From Corythoichthys intestinalis (Eukaryota; Chordata; Actinopteri; Syngnathiformes; Syngnathidae): a stretch of 64,000 nt of DNA. The position numbers were made by a program, and so were the translations under genes. Positions 21,939-30,943 of this stretch are shown here, one piece after another; position 1 is the first letter of the stretch, and every line of letters begins with the position of its first letter. The notes beneath the pieces were generated by a model. That model was given only the letters and a program-made list of their open reading frames with translations. It was not told where the DNA came from and made no database searches. The stretch is from positions 4,600,001-4,664,000 of the forward strand of contig NC_080395.1 in assembly GCF_030265065.1 (NCBI RefSeq), read 5' to 3'.

Positions 21939-22956
21939 ATGGCCAAGACCAAAGAGCTGTCGAAGGACACCAGAGACAAAATTGTAGACCTGCTCCAGGC
22001 TGGGAAGACTGAATCTGCAATAGGTAAAACGCTTGGTGTTAAGAAAATCAACTGTGGGAGCAAATATTAGAAAATGGAAGACATATAAGACCTCTGATAA
22101 TCTCCCTCGATCTCGGGCCCCATGCAAGATCTCACCCTGTGGCGTCAAAATGATAACAAGAACGGTGAGCAAAAATCCCAGAACCACACGAGGGGACCTA
22201 GTGAAGGATCTACAGAGAGCTGGGACCACAGTAACAAAGGCTACTATCAGTAACACAGTGCGCCGCCAGGGACTCAAATCCCGCACTGCCAGACGTGTCC
22301 TCCTACTGAAGAAAGTACACATCCAGGCCAGTCTGCGGTTCGCTAGAGAGCATTTGGATGATCCAGAAGAGGACTGGTAGAATGTGTTATGGTCAGATGA
22401 AACAAAAAAAAAAAACTTTTTGGTAGAAACACAGGTTCTCGTGTTTGGAGGAGAAAGAATACTGAATTGCATTCGTAGAACACCATACCCACTGTGAAGC
22501 ATGGGGTTGGAAACGTCATGCTTTGGGGCTGTTTTTCTGCAAAGGGACCAGGACAACTGATCTGTGTAAAGGAAAAAATGAATGGGGCCATGTATTGAGA
22601 GATTTTGAGTGAAAATCTCCTTCCATCAACAAAGGCATTGAAGATGAGACGTGGCTGGGTCTTCCATCATGACAATGATCCCAAACACAGCCAGGGCAAC
22701 AAAGGAGTGGCTCTGTAAGAAGCAAGTCCTGGAGTGGCCTAACCAATCTCCAGATCTCAACCCCATAGAAAATCTGTGGAGGGAGTTGAAAGTCCGTGTT
22801 GCCCAACGGCAGCCCCAAAACATCACTGCTCTAGAGGAGATCTGCATGGAAGAACTGGCCAAAATACCAGCAACAGTGTGTGAAAAGCTTGTGAAGAGTT
22901 ACAGAAAAGGTTTGGCCTCCGTTATTGCCAACAAAAGGTACATAACCAAATATTGA
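21939..22956 (+). pseudogene. Tc1-like transposase pseudogene
   Basis: It starts MAKTKELSKDTRDKIVDLLQ with the N-terminal helix-turn-helix. [19 protein letters not shown] and [20 protein letters not shown] follow in another frame. The end carries [20 protein letters not shown] with the final Glu of the DDE triad, then [20 protein letters not shown]. At least two frame changes and an early stop after EEDW break it, and the middle Asp region reads [12 protein letters not shown] rather than the usual HDNDPKHTA frame. It once excised and pasted DNA at TA sites and is inactive now. Confidence 0.85.
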
Positions 22957-23154
22957 GATGAACTATTGACCAAATACTTTTTTTTCCACCATGATTTTCA
23001 AATAAATTCTTTAAAAATAAAAAAAATCTGATTTTCTTTTTTTTTCCACATTCTGTCTCTCATGGTTGAGGTTTACCCATGTTGACAATTACAGGCCTCT
23101 AATATTTTCAAGTGGGAGAACTTGCACAATTAGTGGTTGACTAGATACTTATTT

Positions 23155-23357
23155 TTACTTATATAATTACTTATATAATACTTACTTACATGGAGGGTCT
23201 AAGGATGGGGTAAACCCAGGACCTGAAATCCAGGACTTGCATTTATTTATTTATCTTTGTTGCTTCATATGCTGTTTCTGATTGTGTATCATATTGCCTC
23301 TGCAAAGCCCTTTGAGACAATGTTGTTGTGATCAAGGGCTATACAAATAAATTGAAT
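23155..23357 (+). mobile_element. LINE/SINE 3' tail inserted in the Tc1 right end
   Basis: The ending gcaaagccctttgagacaat, then gggctatacaaataaattgaatt, is the 3' tail shared by fish L2-type LINEs and their SINEs. The left part holds imperfect acttatataat repeats. It separates the last 13 bases of the Tc1 terminus from the rest. Confidence 0.6.
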
Positions 23358-23429
23358 TATTTGCCCCACTGTAAGAGGAGTTAATTTATTTTCCCCTCAA
23401 AATATAGCCATCAATATCTACACCCTGTG

Positions 23430-23790
23430 GCAAAAAAAAGTGAGTACACCCCTTAGAAACTACGTACATCCCTAAATGTCCAAATTCAGTACTGCTTGTC
23501 ATTTCCCCTCCAACATGTCATGTGACTCGTTACAGGAGTGCTGTCAGCATTGCTGCAGAGATTGAAGAGGTGGGGGGTCAGCCTGTTAGTGCTCAAAGCA
23601 TATGCCGCACTCTACATCAAATTGGTGTGCATGGCTGTCACCCCAGGAGGAAGTCTCTTCTGAAGCCAGTGCACAAGAAAGCCCGCCTGTCTCATCAGAC
23701 CATAGGACATGGTTCCAGTAATCCATGTGCTTTGCTGGCATGTCTTCAGCAAACTCTTTGCCGCCAGAAATCATCCTGGTGACTTGATTC
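23430..23790. mobile_element. Fragment of another Tc1 family, two pieces tail to tail
   Basis: The segment 23430-23460 (caccctgtggcaaaaaaaag) is a known type of Tc1 subterminal word. The plus strand at about 23522-23695 encodes EVGGQPVSAQSICRTLHQIG and CHPRRKSLLKPVHKKAR. The minus strand from 23774 to about 23690 encodes KEFAEDMPAKHMDYWNHVLW then SDET. The two parts of one transposase thus face each other, so the fragment is rearranged and dead. Confidence 0.7.
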
Positions 23791-24418
23791 TGGTAAAACT
23801 TAGTTTTGTGTTTTAATGGCCAAAAGGGGGAACATTGAGGCAGCGTGATGAACGTGAACCTTCTTAATGTGACCCATCATGGTTGTTTTCGAGCATGTTT
23901 GGATGAAACTACATGATATGAGTTTTGGGGCCGGGACGCCGGTCCGGCACTCGGTGCTTTGATCACGAAAATATGACGGCAACTGTCAAAACTCCTTGTT
24001 TTAAAAAAAAAACCTGCATGCTGCCACACACGCATCTCCAAAAGAACAATCTACTAACATCAGATTTACATACAGAAGTGTCGCTGAGCACATGCAGGCA
24101 GCAAAAAAAAAAAAAAAATGGAATCTGTTGTCCGTTAAATTGGCTGACATACTGACATCAGAATGGATAGTTAGCTCTGACTGGTTCAAATGCACATTTT
24201 TTTAACAATATAAAGAGGGAAAAAACAAGCTTTTTGAATTAATCTTCAAGAGAAAAGAAAGAGTTGGTTATTTTATTTGGGAGGTTCAGAACATATTCCA
24301 TGTTAATGTGCACTTTGGACTTATTTTTGTTCAATTATGTAAGGCTACTTAATTATTTCTTAATAATTAATTAGTCGACCGGACCCACGGAAGATTACAA
24401 ACTGGAGGAGCTCCGTAC
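23791..24418. other. No gene seen
   Basis: AT-rich spacer with an A-run at 24102-24117. From about 24370 it takes on the sequence that follows LRR exons elsewhere (gtcgaccgga, gaagattacaaactgg). Confidence 0.6.
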
Positions 24419-24533
24419 ATGAGGACTTTTAAGTTGCAGTGTGGGCTGGCCAGTCCTTTCGAGAGGATCTCAACCCCTTCATCCGACAGACTGTTACTGC
24501 TCAGGTCCAGCTCTTGAAGATGGGAGGCGTTTA
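24419..24533 (-). pseudogene. Truncated NLR LRR exon
   Basis: Minus-strand text matches the last two thirds of the 174-base LRR exon (HLQELDLSSNSLSDEGVEIL, then SPHCNLKVL). The upstream third is gone, replaced at 24533 by the intron word agcaacagcagtg, and no acceptor precedes it. The downstream splice site reads GTACGG in place of GTAAGG. It looks like a product of unequal exchange between cassettes. Confidence 0.75.
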
Positions 24534-24603
24534 GCAACAGCAGTGATTCTTTTGATTAGTTGACCAGATCCATGGAAGATTACAAACTGGATGAGTTCCT
24601 TAC

Positions 24604-24777
24604 TTGAGGACTTTTAAGTTGCAGTGTGGGCTGGGCAGTCCTTTCAAGAGGATCTCAACCCCCTCATCTGACAGATTGTTCCAGCTCAGGTCCAGCTTTT
24701 GAAGGTGGGAGGGGTTTAACTTGAGAGCCTCGGCCAATGAAACACATCCTCGCTTTGTGATCTGGCACCCTGACAGG
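24604..24777 (-). CDS. Orphan NLR leucine-rich repeat exon
   Basis: A complete 174-base cassette on the minus strand: acceptor ttgcag before 24777, donor GTAAGG after 24604, no stops. It reads GCVSLAEALKLNPSHLQKLD then LSWNNLSDEGVEILLKGL. It sits downstream of unit B's terminal exon and upstream of unit A's promoters, so it belongs to neither gene as laid out. It may be left over from a further unit. Whether it is ever spliced into a transcript is unknown. Confidence 0.75.
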
Positions 24778-25110
24778 CTGCAACAAATGAGATAATTGCC
24801 TGAAGTCAAGACAGGAAACGGGTTAAAGTGATGAAGGTTCTGCTTAAAGTAACATGGTGTCTGCCTTTTCCTTGACTGATACAGGGTTGATGCAGGTCAT
24901 TAAAACACATTAAAAGTATTAAATGGATTTTGTGAAAATTCGGGCCTTAAATTGCATTAAACTAAATGTTTGAGGCATTGAAAATTATGTAAACTTAAAT
25001 AAAAAAAACTTTTTTACATAATTGATTAGAGTTGCTGCTAATAGCAGAAGTGATTCATCTGGTGATTCGAGCGGATCCATGGAAGATTACAAACTGGCAG
25101 AGCCCCTTAC

Positions 25111-25284
25111 TTGAGGACTTTTAAGATGCAGTGTGGGCTAGCCAGTCCTTTCGAGAGCATCTCAACCCCCTCATCCCACAAAACATTGTAGCTCAGGCCC
25201 AGCTCTTGAAGATGGGAGGGATTTAACATGAGCGCCTCGGCCAATGAAATGCATCCTTGCTGTGTGATACCGCAGTATTCCAGC
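25111..25284 (-). CDS. Orphan NLR leucine-rich repeat exon
   Basis: A complete 174-base cassette, acceptor ttgcag before 25284 and donor GTAAGG after 25111. It has no stop and encodes LEYCGITQQGCISLAEALML then HLQELGLSYNVLWDEGVEML. Asp and Asn positions of the consensus LDLSxNxLSDEG are changed (GLSYNVLWDEG), more divergence than in most other cassettes. Together with 24604-24777 it forms an orphan pair without NACHT or terminal exon. Confidence 0.75.
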
Positions 25285-25800
25285 CTGCAACAAATAAGAG
25301 TTGCCTCAATTTAAGAAAGGATCCTGCCATACGCGGAGTTCAAGGGGTGGAGGGGGGCCCCCTGATGGACAAAAAGTGTTGTTGCATGTAATTGACTTTC
25401 CTATATATGATTTTAAAATTCAGAGTTTTCCGGAAATATATTGTCTATAAAGCTTATAAAGCATTAAAACAAACAACAAAAATAAATGAACAACCAAAAA
25501 GATATTTTTATAACGGGTCAAAATTCATTTTCAAACAGATCATGTGATTAGCACAGTCATTTGCTTTGCTTAGCCAAAACCACCCAAGGAACGGGTTTTC
25601 ACACCTAAGCTTTCAAAAACAACAAAAACTACTGAGCAAGAACCAAGGATTGAAAATGTGGACCATTAAATGCCAGAGAGCACTGCCAAAATAGTGAGTG
25701 AAGTTTCAATTTTTCCCAATAAAGACGCTAATTGTACAATCGAGCCACCACCAATGTCTAACCAACGTAGTTACCCCCGTTAAAACTTGTATCCCCTGGC
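25285..25800. other. No gene seen upstream of the orphan LRR exons
   Basis: LRR-intron sequence gives way near 25316 to unplaced sequence with a G-rich run (ggggtggaggggggccccct at about 25348) and AT-rich spacer. No open frame of interest is present. Confidence 0.5.
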
Positions 25801-25804
25801 CACG

Positions 25805-25842
25805 TGACCGCACACACACACACACACGCACACACACATTCA
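25805..25842. repeat. CA microsatellite at a LINE 3' end
   Basis: Mostly CA dinucleotides with two CG interruptions. It lies just beyond the 3' end of the minus-strand L1 fragment and is probably derived from that element's tail. Confidence 0.8.
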
Positions 25843-25845
25843 GTC

Positions 25846-26660
25846 ACGGGGCTATACAAAGAAATATCAACTTTCTCAAACAATGATATTAAATTGATAG
25901 CTTTTTGCTGCTTGATCAACTTAAGAGATCTGTACCATAAAAGAAACTCATTCATCCAATGTTTAAAACAAGGTTTTGATTTAAAGTACCTGCATTTGTG
26001 AATGAAGAATTTACCAAGAAGTACAATCACATTAATAACAGAAACCGAATCTTTATTTTTGCCAGACAGACCAAATCTAATAGACTCCACTGTCCACGTT
26101 GATAGATCAATTTGTTTGGACTTAAGCCAGCTCCGCATATCCTTCCAGAACAATTGAACTAGGTCACAATGAAAAAACAAATGGTCACTATTCTCTATGT
26201 CCTTTTCACAAAACACACAACAATTAGTCTGAAAATTAAATTTTAGTCACAAAAATTCGTTAGTGGGATACATTGCATTTAGGGTCTTAAATTGTACTTC
26301 CTTACATTTGGGCGGAATCAGAAGTGAAAGATATTTTGTCCTGAAGTCCTTAATCTCCGCCTTCGTCAAAGTCCCTCAGAAAATATTGTCCCTTTGTCGG
26401 ACCAGGAAACAATTCCTGACTCAAAAGCAACCTTATAAATTTATTGCATGTTATATCACTTAAATCAACACCTTATATGCGGAGCTGTCGTAACCCAGGG
26501 AAGACATTAGAGTGCAAAATACTTTCTCTGACCATTGAAATCACAGGTGAAGGAATGGCTTTTATCATCCTATTAAATTGACTAATCGAACAGTTAATCA
26601 TACATTTTGTGCAAAACTCCTCATACCTATGTGAACTATCTGTTTGTATTATTTGTTATT
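25846..26660 (-). mobile_element. L1-clade LINE fragment (ORF2 C-terminus)
   Basis: Minus-strand text from about 26640 shows RYEEFCTKCMINCSISQFNR, then broken frames including PPKCKEVQFKTLNAMYPTNE. An open piece follows: CVFCEKDIENSDHLFFHCDL then VQLFWKDMRSWL (to about 25850). This is the C-terminal region of L1 ORF2, including the Cys-rich HLFFHC motif. It is 5' truncated, with several frame breaks around 26220-26470. Confidence 0.8.
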
Positions 26661-28040
26661 TGTATGTTTTGTAGTGTTCAATTAAAAAAAAAAAAAAAAA
26701 AAAATTTTAAAAAAACAAGTTAGTTCGAGAGCAGTGTTTTTTGTACAGTGTACCGGATCATATTTCCTCCACACCCTTCTCACCTTTTTTACCCCTGACC
26801 CATTTTTATGCCTGTACATTAAAGTGACCCATTTAGCAGATATTTCAAATAAATGTGTTTTCTTGTTAAAAAATATTTAACCTTTCATGCAAGAATTGTC
26901 ATTCCCCGACCTAAATTTAACTCATTGGCTGCCAGTGATGGCGCTGGAAGTCCAATCCATATTGACTGGGAGACACTGGAGAAAAACTCCTACTCAGTTT
27001 GTGGTCAAAAAATTCACTCCAATCCATTTTTCAGAAGCCATTGCCTTTTGTTCATTTACATTGATTTGCAGCTGATCTGTCAAGCACCACAGAATATTGT
27101 GTTTGATGGCTACACAAACCCATAAAAGTCACAATTGAATTGCAATCTTGCATCATGAAAATCAATTTTTCCTACTGTTTTCCGTTCTTTAGTTATGAGC
27201 AGTTGAAAAACCGCAAGTATTTTTTCGATACATTTTTTTAACCCGAACCTAAGTGTTCTATAAAACACATCTTTGGAAGTGAATGGGTTCATGATTTTGT
27301 TTTGAGATTCGTTGTTTTCTTAGATGCAACTAATTTTGGATTTTTGTTGTTGTTATTTGCATATATTTTTTTAATTAATTATTAATAATAAAAAAGAAAC
27401 CAACAGGTTGCTACCAATTTTTTCCCAGTCCAATAATGTCTCTGTGAACTCATTTGCAGCCATTGAGGAACAGATGTTTTCTTTTCCTATCCATCCTGTC
27501 GGGACGCTAGAGGAGACCCAAACCTTTTCACTGAAAGGGCTCATCCGGCGGCGTCAATGAGGCGGGTAGTTGTGCATAATTTTTTGTCCGGTACATTGAC
27601 TTCTGGGGAAAAAAAATAAATACTTTTAACAGTAGTTTCACTACACCAAACACTTTACTTGAATAGATATGTGAAGAAAATATGCCACTCTTGCTACTTC
27701 AGCATACACGAGTCGTTTGTTACTTTTCCAAAGATGGGTAGAGAAGCCTAAAATTGTACCCAAGAAAGAGTAGCATTACTTCCAAATAAATGACTCGAGT
27801 TAAAGTGGTCATCCAAAAAAATGCACTCAAGTAAAACATATTTGGTTACAAGAATACTCAAATGCTCCTTATCATTTCTTTTTAAAAATCATATAATCAG
27901 AGTCGTGTTACTTGACATTGTAATTCTTTTCATTGTAATGGCGACTCGACCTCCTTACCTTCCTGCATTTCAAATAAGTCAACAAAATGAAACGTTTCCA
28001 GTGTATTGATTCAAGTTCTTTTTTCATTGTCAGATGATTT
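26661..28040. repeat. Repeat-rich stretch without a gene
   Basis: It holds an A-run at 26683-26705 and a dispersed fish repeat (cattggctgccagtgatggc at about 26924, with a related copy near 4260-4420). A 58-base C2H2 zinc-finger piece is embedded at 26958-27015 (cactggagaaaaactc). A hAT-like repeat lies at about 27650-27880 (gatgggtagagaagcc, ctcaagtaaaacata), the same family as 50745-51542. Confidence 0.55.
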
Positions 28041-28587
28041 TTAAAAACTTTTATTTAAAGTTAGGATTTTAATGTTCTCGTACAAAACAACATATTGCAC
28101 AAAGAAGTGAAAATGATCAAATTTAAAACATAGATGTCAAAATGCGCAAAACTATTTCAAGTCAACGTATGACATTGGTTTTTAAATTTGTGAAAAAAGG
28201 TTAACCCTTGAAAGGATACTTATTGAAATTATTGGCTGTCATTGACAGTGCTCAAAGTCCAATCCTTTTGGACAACCCCTCTCAGTACAAATGGATGAAA
28301 ACAAATGCCAGCAGTTTGGTGGGAAGGTCATAGACCTTCCCCTTGAACTCCACCTCCATGTGGCTGCAAAAAACCCGACGACGACGACCCCCTCGAATTC
28401 TGTGAGCGAGGCCGCTTTGCCCGTAGCGCCGACACATGGTCCTCTAGCAATCGTCAGAGTACGTGAGACCAAACTAGATCTGAAGGAGACCAAATGGACT
28501 CGACGTCTTCTAATAATGAACATTTGGAATGACTCGCCCTTCTTGACGCCAAGGACCAAACGTTGTTCTTAGTCCCACGGGTTAAAT
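28040..28587 (-). CDS. Terminal exon of unit B: short coding tail and 3' UTR
   Basis: After acceptor ttcttcag (before 28587) the minus strand completes the split codon of the last LRR exon. It then encodes only FNPWD before a TAA at about 28571. The rest is probably 3' UTR, with a possible AATAAA near 28056-28051. The UTR segment around cgtcaagaagggcgagtcat is shared with the terminal exon of unit C, where the frame also stops early. No B30.2/SPRY domain, common at the end of such fish NLRs, is present. Confidence 0.6.
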
Positions 28588-28660
28588 CTGAAGAAATACA
28601 CAAACAATAGATATTGAACATGAATTGACACTCTGATAAGCAACATTGTTTAGATCTTAC

Positions 28661-28834
28661 TCGACAGTCTTCAGGCTATAGCTGGGATCCTCCTTGATCT
28701 CCAATAAGACCCTCTTTCCTTTTTTCTTTATTAGATTTTCCCTGAGATTCAACTCTTGAAGATGGGAGGGGTTTAACTTGAGAGCCTTGGCCAATGAAAT
28801 GCATCCTGTATCTGCGATCCCGCACCTTGACAGA
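28661..28834 (-). CDS. Last LRR exon of unit B
   Basis: A 174-base minus-strand exon with acceptor ttgcag before 28834 and donor GTAAGA after 28661, fully open. It starts like the other cassettes (RCGIADTGCISLAKALKLNP, HLQELNLREN) but ends LIKKKGKRVLLEIKEDPSYS then LKTVE. That end is typical of the final LRR exon of these genes. It is followed by the terminal exon at 28587. The homologous exon in unit C is 50166-50338. Confidence 0.85.
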
Positions 28835-28906
28835 CTGCAACAAATGAGATGATTCCCTTTAGTCAAGAAGGGAACCTGCTTCAAGTGATGAAGGTTCTGC
28901 TGAAAG

Positions 28907-29676
28907 TAGGGGTGCACGATATCCATTTTTTGAAACCGATAACTTCCTGCTCCTCAAGACCGATACCGATACGATATCCGATAATATATATAGATTTTTT
29001 CAATGTATTCAAACCTGGGTTTTTGAGCAAATGTAAGTCAAAAATACTAGTGATTGATTCAGTATAGATTTGCCTTTACTGAACCAGAATTTTCATGATG
29101 ACATGAACATTATTATAATGAACAAAACAAAGACAAGAACAGTTTTGACTCCAAATAAACTGTCCATATTCATTTTTAAAAAATTATAAAATTATAATAA
29201 ATATATAATTACAAATATAATTTGAATCAATCACAATCAGTCAATAACATTGCCGATGTGTTCGCCTGAACAATGAGCACCGATGCTTAACAAACATAAA
29301 CCCAACAGGTATTGTGCTTTGTCAGCAGATAGAACATTTGGTGCAACAGGAGAGGAGACTTCTGTCGTCTTGGTCCACGGAACAACTTTCTTAACCTGGC
29401 AATTACATATCAATAACCAAAAGACCTCTCGAGAACTTGTAAACATGACACTGTAAAGTGCAAACATTTGCTAATTGCTATAGTAAGGTTTATAAATCCG
29501 GCCTGTAGAACAGTAATAAAACTGCATACTGGCAAAACAGGAGTGGAAACGCACACATCCCAATTCGACACTGTGTTTAAAAATATTAATAGGTCCGATA
29601 ACATATATTGTTATCGAATTTATTGGAATTATGTCATAATTCCTATTATCGGACCGGTAATTATCGTGCGCCTCTA
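28907..29676. mobile_element. Non-autonomous hAT element in a unit B LRR intron
   Basis: An 8-base duplication GCTGAAAG (28899-28906 and 29677-29684) brackets ends TAGGGGTGCACGATA and ATTATCGTGCGCCTCTA. The subterminal sequence is rich in ccgata words. No transposase is seen. The target is the shared LRR-intron word ttctgctgaaagtaac. Confidence 0.88.
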
Positions 29677-29940
29677 GCTGAAAGTAACATTGTGTCTGCC
29701 TTTTACTTGACTGATACAGGGTTGATGCGGGTCATTAAAATGCATGAAGTCATTAAATGGATTTTGTGAAAATTGGGGCTTTAAAAAGGATTAAATGTTT
29801 CAAAGCCTTTCAAATTATGTAAACTTGACAGGATTTTTATTTTTTAACATAATTGATTCTAGTTATGCTAATAGCAGCAGTGATTCCTTTGATTAGTTAA
29901 TGGGATCCATGGAAGATTACGAACTGTTATTGCTCCTTAC

Positions 29941-30114
29941 TTGAGGACTTTTAAGATGCAGTGTGGGCTGGCCAGTCCTTTCGAGAGGATCTCAACCCCT
30001 TCATCTGACAGACTGTTCTCAGTCAGGTCCAGCTCTTGAAGATGGGAGGGGATTACCTTGAGTGCCTCGGCCAATGACATGCAACCTCGCTGAGTGATGC
30101 TGCACCATGACAGC
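29941..30114 (-). CDS. NLR leucine-rich repeat exon of unit B
   Basis: A 174-base open minus-strand cassette between acceptor ttgcag (before 30114) and donor GTAAGG (after 29941). It encodes SWCSITQRGCMSLAEALKVI, HLQELDLTENSLSDEGVEIL and SPHCILKVL. It is closest in text to the cassette at 30640-30813, including SWCSITQRGC, so the two probably come from one duplication. Confidence 0.85.
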
Positions 30115-30280
30115 CTGCAACAAATGAGATACTTGCCTGAAATCAAGAAGGAAACCTGCTTAAAGTGATGAAGGTTCTGCTGAAAGTAACATCGTGTCTC
30201 CCTTTTCCTTGACTAATACAGGTTTGATGAGGGGCATTAATAAGCATTAAAACTCTGTTTTAATGGTCTTAAAAAGGATT

Positions 30281-30480
30281 AAAAATGGTGTTACGCTTGT
30301 ATAGCGCTTTTCCACCTTTCAAGGCTCTCAAAGCCATCCACCTACTGGTGACGCAGCACCAGGAGCAATGTGGGGTTCAATATCTTGCTCAAGGATACTT
30401 AAGTGAGTTCATCAGGGGAGAGAACTGAACCCACATCCTCTGGGTTGGGGGACAGCTACTGAGCCATGCCACCCCCTAAA
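30281..30480 (+). repeat. SINE-like repeat in LRR intron, copy 1
   Basis: The text tatagcgcttttccaccttt, gctcaaggatacttaagtga and gaactgaacccacatcctct is a dispersed fish short repeat ending ctgagccatgccacc. A second copy at 32976-33205 lies at the same place relative to an LRR exon. The repeat was therefore copied with the cassette. Confidence 0.7.
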
Positions 30481-30639
30481 AGAATAAAATTTAGGGAAAC
30501 TTGACTGTTAGAAAAAAAAAAAAAAAAAACTTTTTTTTTTTTTTACATAATGTATGAAAGTTGCTGCTAATAGCAGCAGCGATTCCTTTGATTAGTTAAC
30601 GGGATCCATGGAAGATTACGAACTGTTATAGCTCCTTAC

Positions 30640-30813
30640 TTGAGGACTTTTAAGACGCCGTGTGGGCTGGCCAGTCCTTTCGAGATGATCTCGACCCCCT
30701 CGTCCGATAATCCGTTGAAGCTCAGGTCCAGCTCTTGAAGATGGGAGGGGTTTAACTTGAGTGCCTCAGCCAATGAAATGCAACCTCGCTGAGTGATGCT
30801 GCACCATGACAGC
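30640..30813 (-). CDS. NLR leucine-rich repeat exon of unit B
   Basis: A 174-base open cassette, acceptor ttgcag before 30813 and donor GTAAGG after 30640. It encodes SWCSITQRGCISLAEALKLN, HLQELDLSFNGLSDEGVEII and SPHGVLKVL; the His-Cys of the usual SPHC ending is His-Gly here. Its upstream neighbour (33356-33529) is separated by a hAT insertion and a SINE-like repeat, making this the longest intron among the unit B LRR exons. Confidence 0.85.
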
Positions 30814-30943
30814 CTGCAACAAATGAGATTATTGCCTGAAGTCGACAAGGGAACCTGGTTAAAATGAGGAAGGTTCTGCTGAAAGTAACATCGTGTCTTC
30901 CTTTTCCTTGACTAATACAGGTTTGATGAGGGTCATTAAAAAG

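Larger units (their letters stand above)
21591..23371 (+). mobile_element. Tc1-like element with interrupted right end
   Basis: Termini are CAGTGGGGCAAAAAGTATTT and, inverted, ATTTGCCCCACTG, with TA outside each. The right terminal repeat starts near 23083 and is split by a roughly 200-base LINE-tail insertion before the last bases. The transposase reading region is 21939-22956. The element is absent from the sister block at 17270-18240. Confidence 0.85.

Noticed and set aside
21912-22556. 214-codon minus-strand open frame
   Set aside because: It is antisense to the Tc1 transposase text and shows no protein family of its own.
25805-25842. CRISPR-like repeat array
   Set aside because: It is a plain CA microsatellite, and the genome is plainly eukaryotic.
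26683-26716. Poly(A) tail of a plus-strand LINE
   Set aside because: Adjacent L1 text reads on the minus strand with its 3' end on the other side, so the A-run is not its tail.
28291-28572. Plus-strand open frame opposite the unit B terminal exon
   Set aside because: It is a shadow; splice signals and homology to unit C place the exon on the minus strand, mostly as UTR.
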